64,000 bases of DNA from NCBI RefSeq assembly GCF_008801935.1, contig NZ_VZOT01000003.1, positions 186,001-250,000 of the forward strand. The letters are read 5' to 3'. The notes under the pieces are model-generated. The model searched no databases and had not been told where the DNA came from. It saw nothing but the letters and a program-made list of their open reading frames with translations. The stretch is from Comamonas kerstersii (GTDB lineage: Bacteria; Pseudomonadota; Gammaproteobacteria; Burkholderiales; Burkholderiaceae_C). The translations under genes and the position numbers were made by a program. Positions within the stretch are counted from its first letter, which is position 1. Each line of letters starts with the position of its first letter. This document shows, piece after piece, positions 29,032 through 39,535 of the stretch.

Positions 29032-31257
29032 ATGTCCCTGAATACTGGCGAGATTGAAGCTCCAGCGTTTGATCTTGAACGCTTATTGCGTGAACAAAAA
29101 GCCCTGCTGGACAGTGCCTGTGTCGGCATTGCATTCGTCAAAAATCGCACCATCGTCCGCTGCAATCCGCACTTCGCCAAAATTTTTGGATTTATCAGCC
29201 ATGATGAAGTAGTTGGCGTTCGCAGTGCACAGCTGCATCCATCGCTTGACGATTTCAAAGCGCTGATTCGCATGTCCTGTGTCGGCATGCGCCAGGGTAA
29301 GACCTTCAAAACTGAGCGACGCCTGCGCCGCCGCAACGGCGACCTTTTCTGGAGCAGCCTGAGCGGCCATCTGATCAACCCATCTGCACCGCATGAAGGC
29401 GCTGTATGGATCGTGGATGACATTGATGAGCAACGGCAGCGCAAAGCCATGCTCTCCAAGGCGCTGCGTGAAAAGCAACTACTTTTCGAAACTGCTGCCG
29501 TTGGCATTGCCTACATCAAGCAGGGGACGCTGACCCGCTGCAATCAGCACCTGTGCAAGATGCTGGGCTATGAGCCGGAGACACTGCTGGCACTGAGCAA
29601 TATGTCTCCGTCCTTTGCGCTGTGCCACTCGCCGCTGGATGTACTCACCCAGATCAGCAACAGCCACACAGGTTCATTTGAGGGCGAGATCAGCTTGCGT
29701 CATCATCAAGGGCACGACATTGCCTGCGAGGTACGCAGCCGTTGGGTGGATCCACAGGACCGCTCACAGGGCGAAGTCTGGATCTTGCTGGACATCACCG
29801 AACGCAAGCGCATTCAGGCCATGCTGACCGAAGCACAGGCCGAACTGGAACGCCAGGTGCAGGAGCGCACCAACCAGCTCAGCGAAACCATTCAGACGCT
29901 GCATCAGGAAGTGGAAGACCGCAAGCGCATTCAGGAACGCATTCACTGGATGGCGCACTACGACACCCTCACAGGCCTGCCCAACCGCGCTTTTCTGGCT
30001 GAACGCAGCAAGCAGGCCATCGAGGACGCACGCAGCAACAACCGCCCGCTGGCCGTCATTTTTCTGGATCTGGACCGCTTCAAGCACGTCAATGATTCGC
30101 TGGGCCACAAGGTAGGCGATGCGCTGCTGCAGGAAATTGCCAAACGCCTGCGCGCCGTAGTGCGTGACCGAGACACTGTCGCACGGGTGGGCGGTGACGA
30201 GTTCGTGCTGCTGCTGCCCGGCGCCAACGCACAGGGCGCCGCACGCGTGGCGGGCAAGCTGCAGGAAGCCTCACTCAAGCCCTATCAGATTGGTCACCAT
30301 GAGCTGAGCATGGCGCCATCCATGGGCATTGCACTGTACCCACAGGACGGTGACGACATTGATGCATTGACGCAATCGGCCGATGTCGCCATGTACCACG
30401 CCAAGCTGGAAGGGCGTAACACCTATCGCTTCTTCACCCCGCAGATGCATGCCAAGTCTGTCAGGGCGCTGCAGCTGGAAAATGCCATGCGCCGCGCTCT
30501 GGAGCGCGATGAGTTCACGCTGCACTACCAGCCTCAGATCTGCCTGCACACAGGCGAGATTCGCAGCGTAGAAGCACTGCTGCGCTGGAACCAGGCTGAA
30601 CTCGGCAATGTCTCTCCTGCGGAATTCATTCCTGTAGCTGAAGACAGTGGGCAAATCCTGCAAATCGGCGAGTGGGTACTGCGCAATGCCATACGCCAGC
30701 TCCAAGCATGGCACAGGCAAGGCTTCAGACAGCTCAAAGTGGCTGTGAACCTGTCTGCCATCCAGTTCCACCAGCCTCAGCTGCCCGAGCTGATCAATCG
30801 CATCTTGCTGGAATACAGCATTCCACCGCATGCACTGGAGCTGGAACTGACAGAAGGGGTAGCCATTCTGGACCCCAAGGCTGCGACCTCTACCATGGAT
30901 GCCCTGCGCGGCAGCGGCGTCTGGCTGTCCATTGACGACTTTGGTACAGGCTACTCGTCACTGAGCCAGCTCAAACGTTTTCAGATCTACAAGCTCAAGA
31001 TCGACCAGTCTTTCATCCGCGATATCGATCACGACCACAACGACCGTGCCATCGTCAGTGCCATCATCCGAATGGCACAAGCACTGGGCATCCAGACCAC
31101 GGCAGAAGGCGTGGAAACCCAGGCACAGCTCGCATTTCTTCGCGAACAAGGCTGTGATGAGGCGCAAGGCTACTGGTTCAGCAAACCAGTGCCGGCCGAG
31201 CAGATCAGCCAGCTACTGAAAACCTATCGCCCCTGGCAGGCAGCAGAAATGGCATAA
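29032..31257 (+). CDS. PAS-PAS-GGDEF-EAL cyclic-di-GMP enzyme
   Basis: 741 residues, no membrane segment. Two PAS domains (about 22-140 and 150-265), a short coiled coil (about 265-305), then a GGDEF domain with an intact RVGGDEF motif (385-391) and an EAL domain with intact E514-A-L, DDFGTGYSSL and the EGVET loop. Both synthesis and breakdown of c-di-GMP are therefore possible; one activity usually dominates. The PAS domains suggest control by a redox or small-molecule signal. Confidence 0.92.
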   Translation: MSLNTGEIEAPAFDLERLLREQKALLDSACVGIAFVKNRTIVRCNPHFAKIFGFISHDEVVGVRSAQLHPSLDDFKALIRMSCVGMRQGKTFKTERRLRRRNGDLFWSSLSGHLINPSAPHEGAVWIVDDIDEQRQRKAMLSKALREKQLLFETAAVGIAYIKQGTLTRCNQHLCKMLGYEPETLLALSNMSPSFALCHSPLDVLTQISNSHTGSFEGEISLRHHQGHDIACEVRSRWVDPQDRSQGEVWILLDITERKRIQAMLTEAQAELERQVQERTNQLSETIQTLHQEVEDRKRIQERIHWMAHYDTLTGLPNRAFLAERSKQAIEDARSNNRPLAVIFLDLDRFKHVNDSLGHKVGDALLQEIAKRLRAVVRDRDTVARVGGDEFVLLLPGANAQGAARVAGKLQEASLKPYQIGHHELSMAPSMGIALYPQDGDDIDALTQSADVAMYHAKLEGRNTYRFFTPQMHAKSVRALQLENAMRRALERDEFTLHYQPQICLHTGEIRSVEALLRWNQAELGNVSPAEFIPVAEDSGQILQIGEWVLRNAIRQLQAWHRQGFRQLKVAVNLSAIQFHQPQLPELINRILLEYSIPPHALELELTEGVAILDPKAATSTMDALRGSGVWLSIDDFGTGYSSLSQLKRFQIYKLKIDQSFIRDIDHDHNDRAIVSAIIRMAQALGIQTTAEGVETQAQLAFLREQGCDEAQGYWFSKPVPAEQISQLLKTYRPWQAAEMA

Positions 31258-31261
31258 AAAA

Positions 31262-31286
31262 CCCGGCTCGTGGCCGGGCCTGTTTT
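31262..31286 (+). terminator. Terminator after the GGDEF-EAL gene
   Basis: CCCGGC/GCCGGG stem, loop TCGTG, then CCTGTTTT. Only four T, so moderate strength. Confidence 0.5.
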
Positions 31287-31293
31287 CATCTCA

Positions 31294-31911
31294 TCAGTGC
31301 ATATGCCGTGGTCTATGACCACCACGGGAACCGCCACCGCTGCTGGGTGGGAGCTTACCCAGCTCCAACGAGCTCAGCAGACTGTCAAAACGCTGCATGA
31401 AGAGTTTGTCGATTTCTGCGACCACGCCCAGCAGCTCCGAGGCATCGAAGTGGCGCTCCATCATGTGAATCACATCCTGGACCAGCATATCGCGCTGGAC
31501 TTTCATGATGGCCGCAGGATTGGGGCCAACAAACAGCATCATGAAGTCATCACGCGCATCCTGAGAGCGGTCGCCATCCTCTTCATCGAACTCGGCGTCA
31601 TAGAAGGTGACCTCAATCGCAGCACCTTCCTGTGCCAGCTCGTTCAGCCCCATGCACATATCGTCCAGCGACTGACGAAAATCGCTATCACCGGAGACGG
31701 TCCAGCACATCTGAACCAGACCTTCCTTGGCATTGAACTGAATACCTGGTTCTTCTTCGTAAGCACTGACCGAACCATCTGCCAGCGAACGCGCGCCAGC
31801 ATACGACCACAGTGGCTTGAGTGCTTCTTGCAATTGTTCAAACGTGACGTCCGGGCGTAACAGCACCTGGCCGTGCACATGAATTTCAAAAGGGGCGTTA
31901 TAGCTAGACAT
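31294..31911 (-). CDS. Conserved protein of unknown function
   Basis: 205 residues from ATG 31911; the longer frame to 32031 is not supported. Acidic soluble protein with no signal peptide or membrane helix. It begins NAPFEIHVHGQVLLRPDV and contains EVTFYDAEFDEEDGD and AAIMKVQRDMLVQDVIHMME. The tail is Gly/Arg/His-rich (GGGSRGGHRPRHMH). I recall similar Comamonadaceae proteins being labelled DUF6806, but cannot confirm it. No function is proposed. Confidence 0.7.
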   Translation of the reverse strand: MSSYNAPFEIHVHGQVLLRPDVTFEQLQEALKPLWSYAGARSLADGSVSAYEEEPGIQFNAKEGLVQMCWTVSGDSDFRQSLDDMCMGLNELAQEGAAIEVTFYDAEFDEEDGDRSQDARDDFMMLFVGPNPAAIMKVQRDMLVQDVIHMMERHFDASELLGVVAEIDKLFMQRFDSLLSSLELGKLPPSSGGGSRGGHRPRHMH

Positions 31912-32102
31912 TGTTCTACTCACATCAGGTGTCTTTGACGGCCCAAAGCATTCAGACACTAAAGAGGAAGCCAAGCGAGTTTTGCGAGCAAAACCCTCCT
32001 CTGGCTGGAGCCACATTGTCGCATGCTGCATACAACAATGCTGCCAATGTGGCAGCCGTCAAAAGCAGCCTTCCAAAGATCGCAGGATCCAAGCTTGGAA
32101 AT

Positions 32103-32128
32103 AAAAAAAGCTTCCTGATGGAAGCTTT
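32103..32128 (-). terminator. Terminator of tRNA-Leu (TAA)
   Basis: Read leftward, AAAGCTTCC/GGAAGCTTT pair around four bases, and the run of T at 32109-32103 follows. Confidence 0.85.
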
Positions 32129-32132
32129 GCAG

Positions 32133-32222
32133 TGGTGCCCCGAGCCGGAATCGAACCGGCACGCCTGTTTTATAGGCGGCAGATTTTAAGTCTGATGTGT
32201 CTACCAATTCCACCATCGGGGC
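32133..32222 (-). tRNA. tRNA-Leu (TAA)
   Basis: 90 nt with a long variable arm and encoded CCA. The anticodon loop CTTAAAA gives TAA. Confidence 0.96.
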
Positions 32223-32331
32223 TGCAACACAGAGCAAACTCCGTACTGCGCAAACCATTAGCTTAACCGATCTTCGAACATTTTCTGCCGATTTCACGGT
32301 TTTTCACGCACTGGGCATTGTGCCTCAGACA

Positions 32332-32359
32332 TGAAAAAGGGAAGCACTTGCTTCCCTTT
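32332..32359 (-). terminator. Terminator of the Gly-Cys tRNA array
   Basis: AAAGGGAAGC/GCTTCCCTTT ten-pair stem, with T residues following on the leftward strand. Confidence 0.85.
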
Positions 32360-32364
32360 GAACA

Positions 32365-32440
32365 TGGAGCGGGAAATCGGGTTCGAACCGACGACCTATA
32401 CCTTGGCAAGGTATCGCTCTACCAACTGAGCTATTCCCGC
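32365..32440 (-). tRNA. tRNA-Gly (GCC), copy 1
   Basis: 76 nt with CCA. The anticodon loop TTGCCAA gives GCC. Last member of the leftward array. Confidence 0.97.
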
Positions 32441-32503
32441 ATGTGTCTCTGATATCTCAGAAACAAAAGAAGCTTATCGACTGACAAGCTCCCTGAAAGA
32501 ACC

Positions 32504-32579
32504 TGGAGCGGGAAATCGGGTTCGAACCGACGACCTATACCTTGGCAAGGTATCGCTCTACCAACTGAGCTATTCCCGC
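32504..32579 (-). tRNA. tRNA-Gly (GCC), copy 2
   Basis: Identical to copy 1. Starts of copies 1, 2 and 3 are exactly 139 bp apart, with near-identical 63-bp spacers. Confidence 0.97.
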
Positions 32580-32642
32580 ATGCGTCTCTGATATCTCAGA
32601 AACAAAAGAAGCTTATCGACTGACAAGCTCCCCGAAAGAACC

Positions 32643-32718
32643 TGGAGCGGGAAATCGGGTTCGAACCGACGACCTATACCTTGGCAAGGTATCGCTCTAC
32701 CAACTGAGCTATTCCCGC
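32643..32718 (-). tRNA. tRNA-Gly (GCC), copy 3
   Basis: Identical to copy 1. Its spacer to copy 4 lacks one base. Confidence 0.97.
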
Positions 32719-32780
32719 ATGTGCCTCTGATATCTCAGAAACAAAAGAGCTTATCGACTGACAAGCTCCCCGAAAGAACC

Positions 32781-32856
32781 TGGAGCGGGAAATCGGGTTC
32801 GAACCGACGACCTATACCTTGGCAAGGTATCGCTCTACCAACTGAGCTATTCCCGC
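32781..32856 (-). tRNA. tRNA-Gly (GCC), copy 4
   Basis: Identical to copy 1. Only four bases from the tRNA-Cys gene. Confidence 0.97.
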
Positions 32857-32860
32857 ATTT

Positions 32861-32934
32861 TGGAGGCGCGATCCGGAGTCGAACCGGACTAGACGGATTT
32901 GCAATCCGTTGCATAACCGCTTTGCTATCGCGCC
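32861..32934 (-). tRNA. tRNA-Cys (GCA)
   Basis: 74 nt with CCA. The anticodon loop TTGCAAA gives GCA. Confidence 0.97.
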
Positions 32935-32962
32935 ATTCCAAGGACCGAAGCCCTAAAACCTT

Positions 32963-33038
32963 TGGAGCGGGAAATCGGGTTCGAACCGACGACCTATACC
33001 TTGGCAAGGTATCGCTCTACCAACTGAGCTATTCCCGC
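32963..33038 (-). tRNA. tRNA-Gly (GCC), copy 5
   Basis: First tRNA of the leftward array, identical to the others. No convincing promoter was found upstream on the minus strand. Confidence 0.97.
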
Positions 33039-33145
33039 TTATCTAGCGAAGCCTTAAATTCTACAACAGAACTTGTGCATCGCTGCGATGGAATGAATTG
33101 TAGCGCAATTTTTTGCTGTTCCAGAAAAAAGCGCTACGTTTTTTA

Positions 33146-35581
33146 TCAATGCTTCACTGCACGCGTTTTTTTGGCCGCTGGCTTAGCTGTTGCAGCCTTG
33201 GCCACCACAGCAGGAGCAACCGCTTCCTCTTCCAGAGGAACAGGCATACGTTCCAGTGCGATCTTCAAGACTTCATCAATCCAGCGCACAGGAATGATTT
33301 CCATGCCAGTCTTGACGTTGTCTGGAATCTCTTGCAGGTCCTTCACGTTCTCCTGAGGAATCAACACGGTCTTGATGCCGCCTCGCAGCGCAGCCAGCAG
33401 CTTCTCTTTCAGGCCACCGATGGCTGTGACTTCACCACGCAGGGTAATTTCACCAGTCATGGCCACATCTGCGCGTACAGGGATACCCGTCAGCGCCGAC
33501 ACAAAGGCAGTAGCCATGGCAGCACCTGCACTTGGCCCATCCTTTGGTGTTGCCCCATCAGGAACGTGGACGTGGATGTCACGTTTTTCAAACATGGCAT
33601 CCTCAATCCCCAGGGAGCGTGAACGGCTGCGCACCACAGTACGTGCAGCCTCCACGGATTCTTTCATCACATCACCCAAGGAGCCAGTGCGCAGGATATT
33701 GCCCTTACCGGGCATCGTCGTAGCCTCAATGGTCAGCAGATCACCGCCCACTTCCGTCCAGGCCAGACCTACAACCTGACCCACCTGGTTTTCCTGCTCT
33801 GCACGACCGTACATGTACTTGCGCACGCCCAGATATTCATCCAGGTTGGATGCATCCACCACGACCTTGGGTTTGAGCTTCTTCAGCAGCAAACCCTTGA
33901 CCACCTTTCGGCAGATCTTGGACAGTTCACGCTCCAGCGAACGCACACCGGCTTCACGCGTGTAGTAACGCACGATGTCCAAAATGGCATCGTCCTTGAC
34001 TTCCAGTTCTGCTTCCTTGAGGCCGTTGTTGCCAATCTGCTTGGGCAGCAGGTAGCGCTTGGCGATATTGAGCTTTTCATCTTCGGTATAGCCCGACAGA
34101 CGAATCACTTCCATACGGTCCAACAAGGCCGGAGGAATGTTCATGGAGTTCGATGTCGCCACAAACATCACATCACTCAGGTCGAAGTCAACCTCGACGT
34201 AGTGATCGCCAAATTTGTTGTTCTGCTCGGGATCCAGAACCTCCAGCAGAGCACTCGAGGGATCACCCCGGAAGTCCATACCCAGCTTGTCGATCTCATC
34301 GAGCAAGAACAGTGGATTGCGTGTACCCACTTTTTCCAGGCTTTGCAGTACCTTGCCAGGCATAGCACCAATGTAGGTACGGCGATGACCTCGGATCTCC
34401 GCTTCGTCACGCATGCCACCCAGTGCCATGCGCACGTATTTACGGCCAGTTGCCTTGGCAATAGACTGCCCCAGCGAAGTCTTGCCCACGCCTGGAGGGC
34501 CTACCAGACACAAGATAGGCGCCTTCACCTTGTCCACACGTTGTTGCACTGCAAGGTATTCTAGGATGCGGTCCTTGACCTTTTCCAGGCCAAAGTGATC
34601 GGCATTGAGCACTTCCTCTGCAGCTTCCAGATCGTGTTTGATCTTGGTTTTCTTGCTCCAAGGCAGACCCGTCAGCACATCAATGTAGTTGCGCACCACC
34701 GTCGCTTCTGCCGACATGGGTGACATCAGCTTGAGCTTTTTCAGCTCTGCTTCTGCCTTCTTGCGAGCTTCAGCAGGCATCTTGGCAGACTTGATCTTCT
34801 TTTCGATCTCTTCGATGTCTGCACCATCTTCGCCTTCGCCCAGCTCTTTCTGAATGGCCTTGACCTGCTCATTCAGATAGAAGTCACGCTGGCTCTTTTC
34901 CATCTGGCGTTTGACACGACCACGGATGCGCTTGTCCACATTCAGAATGTCAACTTCGCGCTCCAGCTGTTCGAACAGATTCTCAAGACGTTCCTTGATA
35001 TCTGCCAGATTCAGCACAGCCTGCTTCTGATCGAGCTTGAGCGGCAGATGCGCTGCAATCGTATCGACCAGACGCCCTGCATCTTCAATGCCTGCAATTG
35101 AGGTCAGGATCTCGGATGGGATCTTCTTGTTGAGCTTGACGTACTGCTCAAACTGCTGAGACACCGCGCGGCGCAGCGCCTCAACCTCACTTTCCTGCTT
35201 GTTTGAGTCAGCACCAGCCTTGACTTCCAGCGGCTCACACTGCGCCATGAAGTGCGACTCTAGGTCCTGCACTTTCAGCAGCTTGGCGCGCTGCTGCCCT
35301 TCGACCAGCACTTTCACCGTGCCGTCGGGCAACTTCAGCATCTGCAAGATGGTAGAGATGCTGCCAATTTCAAACAGATCATCAGCACTGGGCTCATCTT
35401 TGGATGCGGCCTTTTGCGCGACCAGCATGATGCGACGATCGGCCTCCATGGCCAGCTCCAGCGCCTTGATGCTTTTCACCCGCCCCACAAACAGAGGGAT
35501 GACCATGTGCGGAAACACCACCACATCGCGCAAAGGCAGCAGCGGCAATTCCACAGTGCTCAAATCAGTTGGTTCTGACAT
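33146..35581 (-). CDS. lon: ATP-dependent protease Lon
   Basis: Cytoplasmic AAA+ serine protease removing damaged and regulatory proteins. 811 residues from ATG 35581 (AAGGA seven bases upstream). The order is N-terminal substrate domain, Walker [10 protein letters not shown], Walker B FLLDEIDK, then the protease domain with catalytic Ser684 in DGPSAGAAM and a Lys about 43 residues further. The C-terminal 30 residues are Ala/Lys/Thr-rich, a common Lon extension. Downstream of tig-clpP-clpX in the same orientation. Confidence 0.97.
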   Translation of the reverse strand: MSEPTDLSTVELPLLPLRDVVVFPHMVIPLFVGRVKSIKALELAMEADRRIMLVAQKAASKDEPSADDLFEIGSISTILQMLKLPDGTVKVLVEGQQRAKLLKVQDLESHFMAQCEPLEVKAGADSNKQESEVEALRRAVSQQFEQYVKLNKKIPSEILTSIAGIEDAGRLVDTIAAHLPLKLDQKQAVLNLADIKERLENLFEQLEREVDILNVDKRIRGRVKRQMEKSQRDFYLNEQVKAIQKELGEGEDGADIEEIEKKIKSAKMPAEARKKAEAELKKLKLMSPMSAEATVVRNYIDVLTGLPWSKKTKIKHDLEAAEEVLNADHFGLEKVKDRILEYLAVQQRVDKVKAPILCLVGPPGVGKTSLGQSIAKATGRKYVRMALGGMRDEAEIRGHRRTYIGAMPGKVLQSLEKVGTRNPLFLLDEIDKLGMDFRGDPSSALLEVLDPEQNNKFGDHYVEVDFDLSDVMFVATSNSMNIPPALLDRMEVIRLSGYTEDEKLNIAKRYLLPKQIGNNGLKEAELEVKDDAILDIVRYYTREAGVRSLERELSKICRKVVKGLLLKKLKPKVVVDASNLDEYLGVRKYMYGRAEQENQVGQVVGLAWTEVGGDLLTIEATTMPGKGNILRTGSLGDVMKESVEAARTVVRSRSRSLGIEDAMFEKRDIHVHVPDGATPKDGPSAGAAMATAFVSALTGIPVRADVAMTGEITLRGEVTAIGGLKEKLLAALRGGIKTVLIPQENVKDLQEIPDNVKTGMEIIPVRWIDEVLKIALERMPVPLEEEAVAPAVVAKAATAKPAAKKTRAVKH

Positions 35582-35704
35582 AGAACTATCCTTCCAATCA
35601 CTGCGCATACGCACAGCAATGCATATTCTTTAGGTAGCAAAACTATCCGGGCTTGCGGTAGCCGATGCGGGCTTTGTCATCACAAAGCCTCACATTCAGA
35701 CAGT

Positions 35705-36967
35705 TCATGCTTTCTTTGCAGCTTCCCGGTAAACCAGCAGCGGCGCCTTACCTTCCACAATGGTGGCCTCTTCAACCACCACTTTTTCGACGTTTTCCAG
35801 ATTGGGCAGCTCAAACATCGTGCCAAGCAAGGCCTGCTCCAGAATGGAACGCAAACCACGTGCACCTGTCTTGCGGGCAATCGCCTTGCGAGCAACCGCA
35901 GTCAGTGCAGAAGGTCGCACTTCCAGCTCCACGCCTTCCATGCCCAGCAATTTGCTGAACTGCTTGACCAGCGCGTTCTTAGGCTCTGTCAGGATGCGCA
36001 CAAGCGCTTCTTCGTTGAGCTCTGTCAGTGCTGTAATCACAGGCAGACGGCCAATCAGTTCAGGGATGATGCCGAACTTGATCAAGTCTTCAGGCTCAAT
36101 ATCCTGGAACAGCTCGGTCAGCGAGCGATTGGCCTTGCTGCGCACTGCAGCGCCAAAACCAATACCAGAGGCTTCTGTACGGTTCTCGATGACCTTTTCC
36201 AGTCCCTGGAACGCACCACCGCAGATGAACAGAATGTTGGTGGTGTCCACCTGCAGGAAATCCTGATTGGGGTGCTTGCGGCCGCCCTGAGGGGGTACGC
36301 TCGCCATGGTGCCTTCAATCAGCTTGAGCAGCGCCTGTTGCACGCCCTCACCCGAGACATCACGTGTGATGCTGGGGTTGTCGGACTTGCGGGAAATCTT
36401 GTCGATTTCGTCGATATAGACAATACCGCGCTGTGCGCGCTCGATGTCGTAGTCGCAGCTTTGCAGAAGCTTCTGAACGATGTTCTCGACGTCCTCGCCC
36501 ACATAGCCGGCTTCAGTCAGCGTGGTGGCATCAGCCATCACAAAAGGCACATTCAGCTGTCGTGCCAGCGTCTGGGCCAGCAGTGTCTTGCCGGAGCCAG
36601 TGGGGCCGATCAGCAAGATATTGCTCTTGGTCAGCTCCACCTCATCCTTGCCAGCCTTGTCTTTGTGATTCAGGCGCTTGTAGTGGTTGTACACCGCCAC
36701 AGCCAAAGTGCGCTTGGCCTGCTCCTGGTCAATCACATAGTTATCAAGATTGGCTTTAATTTCCGCAGGCGTAGGCAAGTCTCCGCGTGCCTCGCGTGCG
36801 CTAGTGTCCGCCACTTCATCGCGAATGATTTCATTACACAAATCAATGCACTCATCACAGATGAAGACGGACGGACCAGCGATCAACTTTTTCACCTCAT
36901 GCTGACTCTTGCCACAGAAGGTGCAGTAAAGATTTTTTTCGCTGGTAGTGCCTTTTTTCTCGGCCAT
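35705..36967 (-). CDS. clpX: ATP-dependent Clp protease ATP-binding subunit ClpX
   Basis: AAA+ unfoldase feeding substrates to ClpP. 420 residues. N-terminal zinc-binding domain with CTFCGKS and CDECIDLC (four Cys), Walker [11 protein letters not shown], Walker [10 protein letters not shown], and the sensor-2 segment GARGLRSI. It follows clpP by 106 bases, across a terminator-like hairpin. Confidence 0.97.
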   Translation of the reverse strand: MAEKKGTTSEKNLYCTFCGKSQHEVKKLIAGPSVFICDECIDLCNEIIRDEVADTSAREARGDLPTPAEIKANLDNYVIDQEQAKRTLAVAVYNHYKRLNHKDKAGKDEVELTKSNILLIGPTGSGKTLLAQTLARQLNVPFVMADATTLTEAGYVGEDVENIVQKLLQSCDYDIERAQRGIVYIDEIDKISRKSDNPSITRDVSGEGVQQALLKLIEGTMASVPPQGGRKHPNQDFLQVDTTNILFICGGAFQGLEKVIENRTEASGIGFGAAVRSKANRSLTELFQDIEPEDLIKFGIIPELIGRLPVITALTELNEEALVRILTEPKNALVKQFSKLLGMEGVELEVRPSALTAVARKAIARKTGARGLRSILEQALLGTMFELPNLENVEKVVVEEATIVEGKAPLLVYREAAKKA

Positions 36968-37017
36968 GTGGACTACGCCTTGTTACGTCAATAGAGTAGA
37001 GGATGATAGCAATGTAA

Positions 37018-37051
37018 AAACGGCGCTACCCGAAGGGGGAAAGCGCCGTTT
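37018..37051 (-). terminator. Intrinsic terminator between clpP and clpX
   Basis: AAACGGCGCT/AGCGCCGTTT ten-pair stem, and five T on the leftward strand. It suggests clpX is transcribed partly from its own promoter or by read-through. Confidence 0.8.
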
Positions 37052-37073
37052 GCAGCCAATCAGCGCTGAATCA

Positions 37074-37682
37074 TCAAGCGCGCTTTTCAATCACGCTGTC
37101 GATCAGACCGTAATCTTTGGCTTCATGCGCAGACAGAAAATAGTCGCGCTCGGTGTCATGCTGGATCTTCTCCAGCGGCTGCCCCGTACGCTCAGCCAGG
37201 ATCTTGTTCAGACGCTCACGTGTCTTCAGAATTTCGCGCGCATGAATTTCAATCTCTGTGGCCTGACCACGTGCACCACCCAAAGGCTGGTGAATCATGA
37301 CCTGCGAATTGGGCAGCGCAAAACGCTTACCCTTGGCGCCAGCAGCCAGCAGGAATGCACCCATGCTTGCGGCCATGCCTGTGCACAGTGTCGACACATC
37401 AGGCTTGATGAAGTTCATGGTGTCAAAAACTGCCATGCCAGCCGTGACGCTGCCGCCGGGCGAGTTGATGTAGAAAGAAATGTCCTTGTCAGGATTTTCA
37501 CTTTCCAGGAACAGCAACTGCGCCACCACCAGATTCGCTGACTGGTCGTTGACCTCGCCCACCAAAAAGACCACGCGCTCCTTGAGCAAGCGGGAATAGA
37601 TGTCATAGGCACGTTCACCGCGGCCAGACTGCTCAACCACCATGGGGACCATACCCAGGCCCTGCATATCCAATGCGCTCAT
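37074..37682 (-). CDS. clpP: ATP-dependent Clp protease proteolytic subunit ClpP
   Basis: Barrel-forming serine peptidase of ClpXP. 202 residues from ATG 37682 (GGAG five bases upstream); the extension to 37754 is not supported. Catalytic triad S106 (GMAASMGAF), H131 (HQPLGG) and D180. Partner genes clpX and tig flank it. Confidence 0.97.
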   Translation of the reverse strand: MSALDMQGLGMVPMVVEQSGRGERAYDIYSRLLKERVVFLVGEVNDQSANLVVAQLLFLESENPDKDISFYINSPGGSVTAGMAVFDTMNFIKPDVSTLCTGMAASMGAFLLAAGAKGKRFALPNSQVMIHQPLGGARGQATEIEIHAREILKTRERLNKILAERTGQPLEKIQHDTERDYFLSAHEAKDYGLIDSVIEKRA

Positions 37683-37733
37683 GTTTTCTCCAAACGTGGA
37701 AACAGAGTAAATACTGTAACCAAGAAATGAAAT

Positions 37734-37761
37734 GGGGCTTGTGCCCAAAAGCACAAGCCCC
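37734..37761. other. Perfect hairpin between tig and clpP
   Basis: GGGGCTTGTGC/GCACAAGCCCC, 11 pairs around six bases. No proper T run follows on the minus strand, so a weak terminator or an mRNA stability element. Confidence 0.5.
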
Positions 37762-37830
37762 GGATCAAGAACTTTTTAGCGTTGCCTTTGTCTGCAGGCA
37801 GAACAGCAACGCCTTGTTCAAGTCAGCTGA

Positions 37831-39141
37831 TTAGGCCTGACCCATCAGTTCTTCGAACGACACTGCCTTGTCGTTCACCTTGGCCTTGCCCAGAACGAAT
37901 TCGGTCACGTTGTTCTCGATCACAACAGCTTCTACTTCAGCCAGACGCTGGCGATCACCGAAGTACCAGCGAACCACATCTTCAGGCTTCTCGTAAGAAG
38001 CAGCCAGTTCGTCCACATGCGCCTTCAGCTGCTCGGGAGTAGCTTCCAGGTTGTTGGCCTTGACCAGCTCAGCCACCACCAGACCCAGGCGCACGCGACG
38101 CTCGGCTTGAGGCAGGAAGATGTCTTCAGGGATTTCAGCCTTGTCAGCATCCTTGATGCCACGCTGCTTCAGATCTTCACGGGCAGCCTGCATCAGACGG
38201 GCTACTTCAGACTGCACGGCAGCCTTGGGCAGATCCAGCTCAGCCACGGACAGCAGTGCATCCATCACAGCTTGCTTGTTGCGAGCTTGCAGGCGGAACT
38301 TCACTTCGCGTTCCAGATTCTTCTTGATGTCAGCGCGCAGAGCTTCTACGGAGCCATCAGCAATACCCAGAGACTTCACGAAAGCTTCGTTCACTTCGGG
38401 CAGGTTAGCAGCTTCCAGCTTCTTCACGGTCACCAGGAAGTCAGCAGTCTTGCCTGCTACATCCTTGCCATGGTAATCCTCGGGGAAGGCCAGAGGGAAA
38501 GTCTTGGACTCACCCACCTTCATGCCGCGCACTGCGTCTTCAAATTCCTTGAGCATCTGGCCTTCGCCAACCAGGAACTGGAAGTCTTCAGCCTTGCCGC
38601 CGGCAAAAGCTTCGCCGTCGATCTTGCCTTCGAAGTCCACGGTCACGCGGTCACCGTCCACTGCGGCTTCGTCAGCGGCACGCACAGCAAATGTGCGACG
38701 CTGCTTGCGCAGGATGTCCAGCGTACGCTCGATGGCTGCGTCGTCTACGTCAGCTGTCAGCTTTTCAACTTCAACGCCTGTCAGATCGCCGATCTTGACT
38801 TCGGGGAATACTTCGAAGATGGCTTCAAATTCAGCCTGGCCTTCAGCAGCGCCTTCCTTTTCGGAAATGCGGGGCTGACCAGCAACGCGCAGACCGGCTT
38901 CTTGCACAGCCTTGGCGAATTCTTCACCGACCTTGTCGTTCAGCACTTCGTACTGCACGGAGTAGCCATAACGCTGGGCCACAACATTCATGGGCACTTT
39001 GCCGGGACGGAAGCCGTCCATCTTCACAGTACGTGCAACCTTCTTCAAGCGAGCTTCAACTTCGCTTTGAATTGCAGCAAGTGGCAAGCTCAGCGTAATC
39101 TTGCGCTCAAGCTTTTCGAGGGTTTCAACTGTAACGGCCAT
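37831..39141 (-). CDS. tig: Trigger factor
   Basis: Ribosome-associated chaperone and peptidyl-prolyl isomerase. 436 residues: an N-terminal ribosome-binding domain with the signature GFRPGKVP (about 43-50), a central FKBP-type domain starting near 155 ([16 protein letters not shown]), and a long helical C-terminal domain. First gene of tig-clpP-clpX-lon, 86 bases downstream of a tRNA-Leu gene on the same strand. Confidence 0.97.
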   Translation of the reverse strand: MAVTVETLEKLERKITLSLPLAAIQSEVEARLKKVARTVKMDGFRPGKVPMNVVAQRYGYSVQYEVLNDKVGEEFAKAVQEAGLRVAGQPRISEKEGAAEGQAEFEAIFEVFPEVKIGDLTGVEVEKLTADVDDAAIERTLDILRKQRRTFAVRAADEAAVDGDRVTVDFEGKIDGEAFAGGKAEDFQFLVGEGQMLKEFEDAVRGMKVGESKTFPLAFPEDYHGKDVAGKTADFLVTVKKLEAANLPEVNEAFVKSLGIADGSVEALRADIKKNLEREVKFRLQARNKQAVMDALLSVAELDLPKAAVQSEVARLMQAAREDLKQRGIKDADKAEIPEDIFLPQAERRVRLGLVVAELVKANNLEATPEQLKAHVDELAASYEKPEDVVRWYFGDRQRLAEVEAVVIENNVTEFVLGKAKVNDKAVSFEELMGQA

Positions 39142-39227
39142 GGTGATTCCTAATTCTGGGGAAATAGTGGACTGTGCTGACTGCAGTTCACAGCCTGCAC
39201 CTTATTCCGCATAGTCTCACTGGAATG

Positions 39228-39314
39228 TGGTGCGCGGGGCGGGACTCGAACCCGCACGGTGTCGCCACCGTCAGGACCTAAACCTGGTGCGTCTACCAAT
39301 TTCGCCACCCGCGC
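39228..39314 (-). tRNA. tRNA-Leu (TAG)
   Basis: 87 nt with a long variable arm and CCA. The anticodon loop TTTAGGT gives TAG. The anticodon stem closes with an apparent C-A mismatch. Confidence 0.95.
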
Positions 39315-39535
39315 GGTCTTGATAACTGCAGACTTTTGACCAGCCTGCGTCATAGGTCAATCCATGATTCTAACGCCGAAAATAACCCTCAACGATTTCC
39401 CACTCCATTTTTTCTTATGCAGGCGCAATTGCGCGACATCACTGAAAAGCGGGGAAACGTTGCGCACAGAACAGCCCTCGAGGCGCTGTTCAAAGCTTTG
39501 AATGGACCACAGCCAAATCGCACGACAATGGCACG

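Noticed and set aside
32365-32856. CRISPR-like spacing of repeats and spacers
   Set aside because: The repeats are complete tRNA-Gly genes with CCA ends and the spacers are near-identical, the opposite of a CRISPR array.
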